Source: 12-FULL-44-12b sp964364225
Lineage (GTDB): Bacteria > Patescibacteriota > Minisyncoccia > Phycocordibacterales > Zambryskibacteraceae
Reading direction: 5' to 3'
Length of the DNA stretch: 43,091 nucleotides
Assembly: GCA_964364225.1 (NCBI GenBank)
Contig: CAYIKP010000007.1
Location: 1 to 43,091 of the forward strand
Both the position numbers and the translations under genes were made by a program. Each line of letters starts with the position of its first letter. The first letter of the stretch is position 1. Below, in pieces: positions 1 to 7,919 of the stretch. The notes under the pieces are model-generated. The model saw only the letters and a program-made list of their open reading frames with translations. It did no database searches and was not told the origin of the DNA.

Positions 1-2
1 AT

Positions 3-3000
3 AACTATCAATATGCTAATGGTCTAGTGTCAGTTTTAAGCACCGGCAACGTCGGCATTGGGACGACAGCACCTGGATCGAAACTTTATGTCGCTGGAGG
101 TTATGTGGGAACTGACAATTTATATGGCTATACCATAAAAGATGGCGCAGGTTCCTTGCGGTGGGTAGCACAAGGCAACAGCAACTTGCTTCAAATTGGC
201 GATACCTCTGGTTGGTCCTCAGGAATAGCATTTTTCCCTGGGGCAACTGAAACAGTGAGAATTTTGGCAAACGGCAACGTCGGCATCGGGACGACGACGC
301 CGGGGAGTATTTTGCAAACAAACAGCACGGTCGGTCCGCGTTTTGACGTTACCGGCACGGGCGACAACAATACTCTTGTTCTAAACCAAAGAAATGGTTA
401 TGCGGCCGGCGGGAGAAATATGATTCAGTTCGCGCAGGGCACTACCCCGGGTACCAATATGAGATTCGGATTCGATTATGATTCAACCAGTCTTCAATTC
501 AGAAGCTCTGCCGACGCGGCATTGGTTTCAATATTAAACGGCGGCAACGTCGGCATCGGGACGACGAGCCCAAGCCAAAAACTACATCTGTATAACGCTG
601 GAGCTAGCGCATATATTCAGGTAGAAAGAAGCACAGGTAGTTCTTATTTTGGTACCGACTCTGCTGGAACACTTATTGGGAACACAGCTGCTATTCCAAT
701 TTATTTTAATATTAACAACGCAGAAGCGATGAGAATATCAAGTACCGGCAACGTCGGCATCGGGACAACGAATCCGGGGGCGCTTCTCACAGTGAATGGT
801 CTCGCCTCATCTTCAACACTCACAATTTCCGGCATTACTAACGGCGGAACGCAGTGTATGCAAGTTTCCAGTACTGGAGTCGTTACGGGGACTGGCTCGT
901 CATGTGCGGGAAGCTCACTCACAGGACTTGCTCTTGCGAAAGGAAATTTCCTTGTGGGTAATGACGCAGGGCTTTCACAAGCAACTTCAACAATATTTAT
1001 TTCTTCAACTGGAAGTGTTGGCATCGGGACGACTACACCAAACACTAAATTATCTGTAGTGAATTCTGCAGGCTCTACCTATGGCCTCACTATTGCTAAT
1101 AGCGCAGACAATCTACAACTTTTGTTAGGTGATACAACTGGCGGTCTCATGAATATTCAAGGCAAAACCTTGAATACAGGCACTGCTTATAACATTGCTC
1201 TTCAAGCTGAAGGTGGAAGTGTTGGAATCGGGACTACCTCTCCATCAACAAAATTCTCAGTAGGTGGAGCAGCAGGAGATACCACAGGACACGGTTATTT
1301 CACAGGAGGTCTTGGTGTTGGAGCAGTAAACACTACAGCAGGAACATTGGTTACAACAGGCAATGCAACAATAGGTGGAACAATTTATGGATTATTGCCA
1401 TTTAACTATTTAACAACCCCAACAACAGCGCCATCCATAAATATGTCTACATATTCAACGGTCTTAAACTGGACAACTGGCTCTGCCTCAAATGATTTAT
1501 TCCGCCTTACAACAGACGCATCGGCAAACGGAACGGGAAGTTTATTGTTTGTTCAATCTGGCTCCGGATCGACCGTAAAACCATTTCGTGTGTTGGCTGG
1601 TTCCACGGAAGCAATTGCAGTAGATACGGCAGGAAATGTTGGTATTGGGACGACATCTCCTTCCGCTAAGCTCTCTATTGGTGGTGTCGCCGGAGACACA
1701 AATGGACATGTATATCTCACGGGTGGTTTGGGTGTGGGCTTGGTGAATACAACATCAGGTAGCCTAGTTACATCAGGGACATTGAGAACTGGCAGTGACG
1801 CAACAATTAACGGTTCAGTAAATGGTACATCCTTAACTGTTAATCATCTCGGTAGCACCTTGGGTACAGGAATATATGCTAATCACACTGGTACTGGGTT
1901 TTCTATTCTTGTAAACAGATCATCTACTTCTGATGGTGGCGGTTTTGGTTTTCAAACGGGTGGTTCAGACCGCTGGCTCTTTGGACTTCGCTCTAACAGC
2001 CCAGCAAATGACGATTTCCACTTTTACAACTATGCTCTTGCAAATGATGCAGTGATTATAAAAAATACAACCGGTTATGTTGGGATTGGCTCAACAACTC
2101 CGGGTACCACCCTTGTTGTTCAAGGCACAACAACAGGAAGGGGATTTGTACCAGATAGCAATCTCGCTTATGGTTTGGGTAGCACAGGACAAAGGTTTAA
2201 AGATGTTTGGGTTGGTACTGCAAACATTGGTACATCCACTTGGTCGATTTCTACAAATCCAACAGATGGAAGACTTACATTTAACAACGCAGGAGATTCA
2301 GCTGGCACAGAAAGAGTAACTCTAGCAACAAACGGAAGAGTTGGTATAGGTGTTACCTCCCCAACAACACAACTTGACGTTGCTGGAGGAGCAAAGTTTT
2401 CTCTTTCAACTATCGGTACTAGTCCAATATTGGCTTCATATTCAGCGACAGCACCCGTTTCTTTTGGAAGTCAGAGCCAATTAACAAGCGTTCAGCTCAT
2501 GGCTTCATCTATTGTAAGGTTGGATGCTTCTCATGTTGCGGCGGCTTACATATCTAATGACGCTACTAATGACTTTCCGTATGTAGTAGTGGGCACTTAT
2601 GTGGGCAATACCATAGTTTGGGGTGCCCCTGTTAATTTAAATATTAGTAGCCCAGGCGGTGGTCAAGCCCTGCAAGGTAGTATAAGTATTGCCGCCCTAG
2701 ACTCAACCCATGTTGTAGTTGCGTTTTCTGAGACAGGCGTGGCCGCTGTTGTTACAAACGTTTGTTCTATCTCCGGCGCAACACTTACCTGTGGCGCAAA
2801 CAACAGTCCAGGATCTTCAACTAGCGCAGCCACTACTGCCAAAGTCTCAGTAGCAGCCTTAGACTCAACACATTTTGTGGCTACTTGGATAAATGCATCT
2901 AGCCAATTAGCAATGAGAGTGGGTGTTACAAACGGAGGCACAACCATCTCTTCGTACGGAACATCAGTTCTTGAAGAAGCAGCAAGCGTAACCAGAACAA

Positions 3001-6000
3001 TTGCTTATCCATATACCAAAGCATTAAGTTCTACAAAATTTGTAACTGCCTACTCTTCAACAACAGGAACAACTAAATACGGCCAGGCAATAATTGGAGA
3101 TATATCTGGCGGCACCACAATTGCAACTGGTACAAGAGTGGCGTTTAATCTAGGCCAAACAGACAACATTTCTATGGATACCATAGGAACCTCAGGATTT
3201 ATTATTTCCTACAAAGACTGGGGCAATGGATCGTATGGCTCTGTTGTTGCTGGAACCTATTCTGGAAACGCTATTACTTTTGGAAACGAGTATTTCTTCA
3301 ACACTACCGCCATAACCGATAACAGCATAGCTGCTCTCGATTCTACAAACTTCGTGATTTCTTATTACGATAGTTCAGTAGTAAACTCCAAAACAGTTTC
3401 AGGTAGTCTAAGTGGAACAACGCCAACATTTGGAACTCCAGTGGTGCTTTCAACAACATCCACCACTGACCACGAAGCAACAGTTGGCCTTACTTCAACC
3501 ACATTCCTTACTGTCTACGCACTAATCACTGCGAGTGGGCAGAGCAAGATAGGAACAATACCAAGTAACTCAACTACGTATACTTCGAATAATAATGCTG
3601 CCACAACACAATTGGTCGGTGCCCAATTAATGGCTTCATCTATTGTAAGGTTGGATGCTTCTCATGTTGCGGCGGCTTACATATCTAATGACGCTACTAA
3701 TGACTTTCCGTATGTAGTAGTGGGCACTTATGTGGGCAATACCATAGTTTGGGGTGCCCCTGTTAATTTAAATATTAGTAGCCCAGGCGGTGGTCAAGCC
3801 CTGCAAGGTAGTATAAGTATTGCCGCCCTAGACTCAACCCATGTTGTAGTTGCGTTTTCTGAGACAGGCGTGGCCGCTGTTGTTACAAACGTTTGTTCTA
3901 TCTCCGGCGCAACACTTACCTGTGGCGCAAACAACAGTCCAGGATCTTCAACTAGCGCAGCCACTACTGCCAAAGTCTCAGTAGCAGCCTTAGACTCAAC
4001 ACATTTTGTGGCTACTTGGATAAATGCATCTAGCCAATTAGCAATGAGAGTGGGTGTTACAAACGGAGGCACAACCATCTCTTCGTACGGAACATCAGTT
4101 CTTGAAGAAGCAGCAAGCGTAACCAGAACAATTGCTTATCCATATACCAAAGCATTAAGTTCTACAAAATTTGTAACTGCCTACTCTTCAACAACAGGAA
4201 CAACTAAATACGGCCAGGCAATAATTGGAGATATATCTGGCGGCACCACAATTGCAACTGGTACAAGAGTGGCGTTTAATCTAGGCCAAACAGACAACAT
4301 TTCTATGGATACCATAGGAACCTCAGGATTTATTATTTCCTACAAAGACTGGGGCAATGGATCGTATGGCTCTGTTGTTGCTGGAACCTATTCTGGAAAC
4401 GCTATTACTTTTGGAAACGAGTATTTCTTCAACACTACCGCCATAACCGATAACAGCATAGCTGCTCTCGATTCTACAAACTTCGTGATTTCTTATTACG
4501 ATAGTTCAGTAGTAAACTCCAAAACAGTTTCAGGTAGTCTAAGTGGAACAACGCCAACATTTGGAACTCCAGTGGTGCTTTCAACAACATCCACCACTGA
4601 CCACGAAGCAACAGTTGGCCTTACTTCAACCACATTCCTTACTGTCTACGCACTAATCACTGCGAGTGGGCAGAGCAAAATTAGTACTTTTTCTTCCGAT
4701 TCTACTCTTGATAAATTTTTCTTAGTCACAAATGACCCAAATACAGGAATGACGGGGGGAGGGCCAGCAGGCATAACCATAGTTGGCACATCGAGCTCCG
4801 TTTCTAGGTTTTTTGTTGGGGTAGGAACAACCACTCCTACATATCCATTACATGTGTCCATGAATACTGATGGCGTTGTTGCTGGATTTACTGACAATAG
4901 TGGCACTTGTACTATTAATCCAACCGCGACCGCACTCTCTTGTTCATCCGATGAAAGATTAAAAACAAACATAAACACTATTGCAAGCTCTACGGACACA
5001 ATTCGCAAACTCCGCGGGGTAACATTTAATTGGAGAAATGATTTTTCATCAACAACGAGGACCGGTTTTATTGCTCAAGAGGTTCAAATGATTGCTCCAG
5101 AGCTTGTGGCTGTAGGGCCAGAGGGGTATTTGTCTGTGAACTATCAAGGTTTTGCTCCATATTTGGTGAATGCGTGGAATGCTTTGGATGTGCGTGTTGC
5201 ATCTCTTGAATCTATTGCAACATCAACACTCTCTGCAACATCAACCCCGATGCTTGCTGTAACATCAACCGGTTTGGGAATTGGGACTTTGGAGCCAAAT
5301 TTTGCATTGCATGCAAAATTTGGCTCTGACGGTATTGCCGTATTTGAAAACGAAAATGGAATTTGCGAAATAAATCCAAATACTGGCTCGTTTGGCTGTG
5401 CACCATCATCTAGTGTTGTAGTGGCTACTTCAACAATTGGAACAAGTTCTGCAAGCTCTAGTGAAATTCTCCGCAAGCTTCATGGAGTGAATCTCACGCT
5501 TATGCACGCCTCAACAACCATAAATCAATTTGGTTTCTTGGCAGACGACGTTGAACTTATTGCTCCAGAATTGGTGAGCTATGTTGGAGGAGTTAAGCTA
5601 GTGCGTACGACAGACATGATTCCTCTTCTTGTAAATTCTGTAAATGACCTTGCTCTAAAAATTGAAACACTGGATGAACGCATAGCAAAACTTGAAAATA
5701 TTGCTTCAACAACTTCAGCTACCCCAACGACTTTTGCTTCGCAAAACTCGCAGGGGCAAGCAACCTCAAGCGACGTACAAATTATAGTGAGTGCTGTGTT
5801 AAGCGCCTTCCATGATATGGGCACGACGATTGGCAATCAGATGGCGAGATTTACAAGCGTATTTGCAGACCAAATCGTAATTGGCTCCACGGAAAAACCA
5901 GCCGGCATAACACTTTATGATGTAGCAACAAGGCAACCTTATTGTATGAGAATTCAAAATGGCGGACAGATTACCACACCGGGCGCATGTTCCGATGTGC

Positions 6001-6371
6001 TCTTTGTTTCAACCCTCGGCCAAAGCCCTACGGGCGAAGCAACGCCAACTGATGGGGGAACCACGGAATCAACTGCAACTTCAACCACAACTCCAACTAC
6101 GGCTGACTCTGGCACAACCGATTCAACAGCGACTTCAACAACTACACCAACCACCGTAGATTCCGGAACAACCGATTCAACAGCAACATCTACCTCAACT
6201 CCAACTACCGCAGATTCTGGCACAACAGAACCAACCGCCACATCTACCTCGACTCCAACTGCAGATTCAGGGGCGACTGACCCAACAGCTTCAACTGCAC
6301 CTGAACCAACCGCCGACTCAGGAGCAACACCTCCTTCAGCAGATGCCGGTATTACTGAGCCCACAGGATAA
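3..6371 (+). CDS. Giant surface protein with GIGTT repeats and S74 chaperone domain, 5' truncated
   Basis: The reading frame is open to the left edge (codons before the GTG at 27 read NYQYANGLV), so the true start and any signal peptide lie outside the window. At least 2114 residues remain (numbering from the GTG). About eleven GNVGIGTTxPxxKL-type motifs, typical of phage-tail-like and CPR surface fibres, are spread through the N-terminal half and recur near the S74 domain. A long segment is duplicated exactly (separate entry). Near residue 1641 lies SDERLK followed by RKLRGVTFNW and TGFIAQEVQ, an S74 intramolecular chaperone domain; S1641 and K1646 have the spacing of the autocleavage dyad. 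A second, degenerate copy without SDERLK follows (about 1808-1900). The C-terminus is a Thr/Ser/Pro stalk of imperfect 18-residue repeats. Expected on the cell surface, perhaps as a trimeric adhesin. The ligand is unknown. Confidence 0.85.
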   Translation, partial: NYQYANGLVSVLSTGNVGIGTTAPGSKLYVAGGYVGTDNLYGYTIKDGAGSLRWVAQGNSNLLQIGDTSGWSSGIAFFPGATETVRILANGNVGIGTTTPGSILQTNSTVGPRFDVTGTGDNNTLVLNQRNGYAAGGRNMIQFAQGTTPGTNMRFGFDYDSTSLQFRSSADAALVSILNGGNVGIGTTSPSQKLHLYNAGASAYIQVERSTGSSYFGTDSAGTLIGNTAAIPIYFNINNAEAMRISSTGNVGIGTTNPGALLTVNGLASSSTLTISGITNGGTQCMQVSSTGVVTGTGSSCAGSSLTGLALAKGNFLVGNDAGLSQATSTIFISSTGSVGIGTTTPNTKLSVVNSAGSTYGLTIANSADNLQLLLGDTTGGLMNIQGKTLNTGTAYNIALQAEGGSVGIGTTSPSTKFSVGGAAGDTTGHGYFTGGLGVGAVNTTAGTLVTTGNATIGGTIYGLLPFNYLTTPTTAPSINMSTYSTVLNWTTGSASNDLFRLTTDASANGTGSLLFVQSGSGSTVKPFRVLAGSTEAIAVDTAGNVGIGTTSPSAKLSIGGVAGDTNGHVYLTGGLGVGLVNTTSGSLVTSGTLRTGSDATINGSVNGTSLTVNHLGSTLGTGIYANHTGTGFSILVNRSSTSDGGGFGFQTGGSDRWLFGLRSNSPANDDFHFYNYALANDAVIIKNTTGYVGIGSTTPGTTLVVQGTTTGRGFVPDSNLAYGLGSTGQRFKDVWVGTANIGTSTWSISTNPTDGRLTFNNAGDSAGTERVTLATNGRVGIGVTSPTTQLDVAGGAKFSLSTIGTSPILASYSATAPVSFGSQSQLTSVQLMASSIVRLDASHVAAAYISNDATNDFPYVVVGTYVGNTIVWGAPVNLNISSPGGGQALQGSISIAALDSTHVVVAFSETGVAAVVTNVCSISGATLTCGANNSPGSSTSAATTAKVSVAALDSTHFVATWINASSQLAMRVGVTNGGTTISSYGTSVLEEAASVTRTIAYPYTKALSSTKFVTAYSSTTGTTKYGQAIIGDISGGTTIATGTRVAFNLGQTDNISMDTIGTSGFIISYKDWGNGSYGSVVAGTYSGNAITFGNEYFFNTTAITDNSIAALDSTNFVISYYDSSVVNSKTVSGSLSGTTPTFGTPVVLSTTSTTDHEATVGLTSTTFLTVYALITASGQSKIGTIPSNSTTYTSNNNAATTQLVGAQLMASSIVRLDASHVAAAYISNDATNDFPYVVVGTYVGNTIVWGAPVNLNISSPGGGQALQGSISIAALDSTHVVVAFSETGVAAVVTNVCSISGATLTCGANNSPGSSTSAATTAKVSVAALDSTHFVATWINASSQLAMRVGVTNGGTTISSYGTSVLEEAASVTRTIAYPYTKALSSTKFVTAYSSTTGTTKYGQAIIGDISGGTTIATGTRVAFNLGQTDNISMDTIGTSGFIISYKDWGNGSYGSVVAGTYSGNAITFGNEYFFNTTAITDNSIAALDSTNFVISYYDSSVVNSKTVSGSLSGTTPTFGTPVVLSTTSTTDHEATVGLTSTTFLTVYALITASGQSKISTFSSDSTLDKFFLVTNDPNTGMTGGGPAGITIVGTSSSVSRFFVGVGTTTPTYPLHVSMNTDGVVAGFTDNSGTCTINPTATALSCSSDERLKTNINTIASSTDTIRKLRGVTFNWRNDFSSTTRTGFIAQEVQMIAPELVAVGPEGYLSVNYQGFAPYLVNAWNALDVRVASLESIATSTLSATSTPMLAVTSTGLGIGTLEPNFALHAKFGSDGIAVFENENGICEINPNTGSFGCAPSSSVVVATSTIGTSSASSSEILRKLHGVNLTLMHASTTINQFGFLADDVELIAPELVSYVGGVKLVRTTDMIPLLVNSVNDLALKIETLDERIAKLENIASTTSATPTTFASQNSQGQATSSDVQIIVSAVLSAFHDMGTTIGNQMARFTSVFADQIVIGSTEKPAGITLYDVATRQPYCMRIQNGGQITTPGACSDVLFVSTLGQSPTGEATPTDGGTTESTATSTTTPTTADSGTTDSTATSTTTPTTVDSGTTDSTATSTSTPTTADSGTTEPTATSTSTPTADSGATDPTASTAPEPTADSGATPPSADAGITEPTG
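2499..3547 (+). repeat. Internal duplication, copy 1
   Basis: First of two copies of a 1049-base segment inside the giant S74 protein gene. The copies read the same wherever I compared bases, and the encoded proteins are identical. They are offset by 1131 bases (377 codons), so the frame is kept. The unit encodes repeats of the type xxxALDSTxFVxxxxx, suggesting a beta-propeller-like or lectin-like fold, which is inference. Confidence 0.95.
3630..4678 (+). repeat. Internal duplication, copy 2
   Basis: Second copy of the 1049-base segment. Identity starts at the ATGG after GCCCAATTA and ends in GCAGAGCAA; the flanking bases then diverge. The lack of silent differences points to a very recent duplication, gene conversion or an assembly artefact. 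Confidence 0.95.
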
Positions 6372-6467
6372 TTTTTTAATTTTCTATTAAATCTTATAAC
6401 CCACCCGATTATTATTTCTCCCCAGTATTATTTACTATTTATTTTTATCTAAACCTCTTTTCCATCC

Positions 6468-6503
6468 ACATCATATTATTACCAATCGCGTATAATATGA
6501 TGT
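6468..6503 (+). promoter_or_regulatory. Palindromic promoter/operator of the Cas2/PaaX-like gene
   Basis: A perfect 12-base inverted repeat (ACATCATATTAT at 6468-6479 and ATAATATGATGT at 6492-6503) encloses the 12-base loop TACCAATCGCGT. The box TATAAT at 6491-6496 overlaps the right arm, 15 bases before the start codon. The overlap of a palindrome with a -10 box fits an autoregulatory operator, because PaaX-type repressors bind palindromes. The same loop sequence recurs, inverted, just after the gene. Confidence 0.6.
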
Positions 6504-6511
6504 AAGAAAAG

Positions 6512-7060
6512 ATGAAAGTTTCATTAGAAAGGCAAGTTAAATTAGGAAATATAAAAAAGGGAATATTATTGGGCCTTGCAATGGGTGCCGTTGTTTCTGT
6601 TGGAGTAATAGCACCAAACGCTTTAAAAATTTTTAAACCATTAATAAAGAAACACAGATCTGGAAAGTATAATTTTTGGCGTTCACTTAAAAAACTTGAA
6701 AAAGATGGTTTTGTTGAGATGGATGTAAAAGGAAACTATTTTGTTACGGATAAAGGTTCAATTTCTCTAAATAGTATTTCTCCTGAGTTGATTAAAAAAC
6801 AAATAAGATGGGATAAAAAATGGAGAGTGATAATTTTTGATATACCAAAAGGAAGAGAAAAAACTAGACAAAGACTCAGAAACACAATACAAGCTTATGG
6901 TTTTATTATGTTACAAAAAAGTGTATGGATTTATCCTTATCCGTGTGAGGATTTGATAACTTTACTAAAAGGGGAGCTACGCTTAGGAAAACAACTCTTG
7001 TATATGGTGGTGGATGCGTTAGAGGGGGACAAGCAAATAAAGGATCATTTTAGACTTTAA
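6512..7060 (+). CDS. PaaX-like protein with Cas2-like domain
   Basis: 182 residues. Residues 17-38 form a hydrophobic, possibly membrane segment. About 45-85 resemble a winged helix (FWRSLKKLEKDGFVEM, then a short wing). From about residue 100, WDKKWRVIIFDIPKGREKTRQ begins the Cas2-like ferredoxin fold found in the central domain of PaaX repressors. Such proteins are often labelled Cas2, but no CRISPR array or other cas gene is present, so a transcriptional or RNA-binding role is more likely than spacer acquisition. The ATG follows TATAAT at 6491-6496 closely and has no Shine-Dalgarno sequence. The gene stands alone between hairpins with matching loops, suggesting self-control or a small mobile unit. 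Confidence 0.75.
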   Translation: MKVSLERQVKLGNIKKGILLGLAMGAVVSVGVIAPNALKIFKPLIKKHRSGKYNFWRSLKKLEKDGFVEMDVKGNYFVTDKGSISLNSISPELIKKQIRWDKKWRVIIFDIPKGREKTRQRLRNTIQAYGFIMLQKSVWIYPYPCEDLITLLKGELRLGKQLLYMVVDALEGDKQIKDHFRL

Positions 7061-7063
7061 TTG

Positions 7064-7114
7064 TTACTGCATCATAATAAACGCGATTGGTAAGATTTTG
7101 ATGCAAGGCAGTAA
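7064..7114 (+). repeat. Downstream hairpin carrying the inverted operator loop
   Basis: TTACTGC (7064-7070) pairs with GCAGTAA (7108-7114), and ATCA pairs with TGAT inside. The loop carries ACGCGATTGGTA (7081-7092), the exact reverse complement of the loop in the upstream palindrome. Extended over about 23 bases the two flanks match at all but two positions, so the gene lies between inverted repeats. Confidence 0.6.
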
Positions 7115-7145
7115 AGTTTAGCGATACATATAATGATATAAGTGA

Positions 7146-7180
7146 ATCAAAAACTCCGCCTTTTGGGCGGAGTTTTTGAT
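7146..7180. terminator. Bidirectional terminator between the PaaX-like gene and rnpB
   Basis: A perfect 15-base-pair stem (ATCAAAAACTCCGCC with its complement) around the loop TTTTG. The A and T runs on either side let it work in both directions. It ends the plus-strand regulator transcript and, four bases past the P1 helix, the minus-strand rnpB transcript. Confidence 0.9.
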
Positions 7181-7183
7181 TAT

Positions 7184-7776
7184 GTTGTTCGAGCTCATAA
7201 GCCGAATTCTGTTTCTAAACAATTATTTATCTAGCCCTTCAATTACTCTCAGGGTCAAGCGACTCAAATGTACGATTGCTCGTACAAGTACGGTCTTGCA
7301 CTCAAGTAAGGATTTAGCCGTTTCACTTTCCGTATTACTACGGAACTCATCCATTTTTTCAAATGGAGCTTTCAGCCTTTCGTTTGAAAGCGTCTCTGCT
7401 CGCACCTCGCACCTCGCGGTGGACGGGTGTTACCCGCTACCATTCCGAATTAAATCGGTAAGTGTTCGGACTTTCCTCCCCGTGAGATAGCTAAATACTA
7501 TTTTTTATACGCTGTTTAATATATCTTTTGCCCCAAGCAGTTTTTAAGTAAATTTCACGATGCAGTGAATCACTTTTAGATCCACTTGCTTCGTAGTAAA
7601 CAAGTTTCCACGGACCTCTATTTTTTGTTGCGGTAGACCCATTATTTTGATGATCAGAAAATCTTTTTTTGAGGTCAGATGTTGAACCGATATAAAACTG
7701 CTTGGGGCCCTTGAGAACATAAACGTAATACATAATATTCAATTATCTCACGGGGCAATTGCTCGACTCGAACAAC
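7184..7776 (-). ncRNA. rnpB: RNase P RNA with an ORF-bearing insert in the P3 loop
   Basis: Catalytic RNA of RNase P, which removes tRNA 5' leaders. Read on the minus strand it has the universal GAGGAAAGTCCG (7468-7479) and ACAGAATTCGGCTTAT (7197-7212). The P1 helix closes the ends: GTTGTTCGAG (7767-7776) pairs with CTCGAACAAC (7184-7193). GCAATT near 7757-7762 can form P2 with AATTGT before the 3' conserved block. P3 is a perfect 12-bp helix, CCCCGTGAGATA (7744-7755) with TATCTCACGGGG (7478-7489). Its loop is not a few bases but 254 (7490-7743) and holds a complete GIY-YIG gene. Without the insert the RNA would be 339 nt, a normal length. Whether the insert stays, or the RNA functions as two pieces joined by P1-P3, cannot be read from the sequence. 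Confidence 0.95.
7491..7733 (-). CDS. GIY-YIG nuclease encoded inside the RNase P RNA P3 loop
   Basis: 80 residues from the ATG at 7733; a TTG start at 7742 would add three. This is a complete single-domain GIY-YIG protein: YYVYVLK (2-8) and FYIGST (13-18) form the signature strands, R24 lies in DLKKRF, and E60 in HREIYLK is the expected metal-binding glutamate, followed by WGKRYIKQRI. Free-standing versions of about 80-95 residues are common in Parcubacteria. The gene fills the P3 loop: it starts about 10 bases inside the helix, and its TAG ends one base before the other arm. No Shine-Dalgarno sequence or separate promoter is visible, so it would be translated from the rnpB precursor. A homing or mobile endonuclease is the likeliest role, by inference. 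Confidence 0.88.
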   Translation of the reverse strand: MYYVYVLKGPKQFYIGSTSDLKKRFSDHQNNGSTATKNRGPWKLVYYEASGSKSDSLHREIYLKTAWGKRYIKQRIKNSI

Positions 7777-7780
7777 TATT

Positions 7781-7808
7781 ATTATAGCACTTTTGACTTA
7801 AAAATCAA
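7781..7808 (-). promoter_or_regulatory. rnpB promoter
   Basis: On the minus strand, TTGATT (7803-7808) and TATAAT (7781-7786) are separated by 16 bases. Transcription would begin within a few bases of the 5' strand of P1 (7776), which independently places the RNA 5' end upstream of the insert rather than between insert and core. Confidence 0.85.
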
Positions 7809-7879
7809 TATAGCAAAAACAGCGATTTTATGTTGAAAAATAAGGGTTTTATCAACAGGCATGGCCTTTATTTTGGGGG

Positions 7880-7885
7880 TATAAT
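7880..7885 (+). promoter_or_regulatory. -10 box upstream of the O-antigen-ligase-like gene
   Basis: TATAAT after a G run, 34 bases before the ATG at 7920. No good -35 box is visible. It supports the shorter start. Confidence 0.5.
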
Positions 7886-7919
7886 ATACAGATTAAAAGT
7901 TAGTAAAAAAGTCAAAAAT

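Noticed and set aside
27..2400. Regular GNVGIGTT-coding repeats as a CRISPR or tandem DNA array
   Set aside because: They are protein motifs at irregular spacing inside one long reading frame.
5954..6364. 136-residue ORF on the minus strand
   Set aside because: Antisense shadow of the Thr/Ser/Pro-rich repeats at the end of the giant S74 protein.
6512..7060. CRISPR-Cas locus implied by a Cas2-like domain
   Set aside because: No direct-repeat array and no other cas gene in the window; the N-terminal winged helix points to PaaX-like regulators.
7176..7490. Open frames on both strands across 7176-7490
   Set aside because: They cover the RNase P RNA core; the conserved RNA blocks explain the sequence, and the translations look like no protein.
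7490..7743. Group I or group II intron in rnpB
   Set aside because: The insert is 254 bases, nearly all ORF, and caps an intact P3 helix. There is no room for a ribozyme core.
7830..7919. Upstream ATG for the O-antigen-ligase-like protein
   Set aside because: A TATAAT box lies between it and the next in-frame ATG, and the added residues are not protein-like.
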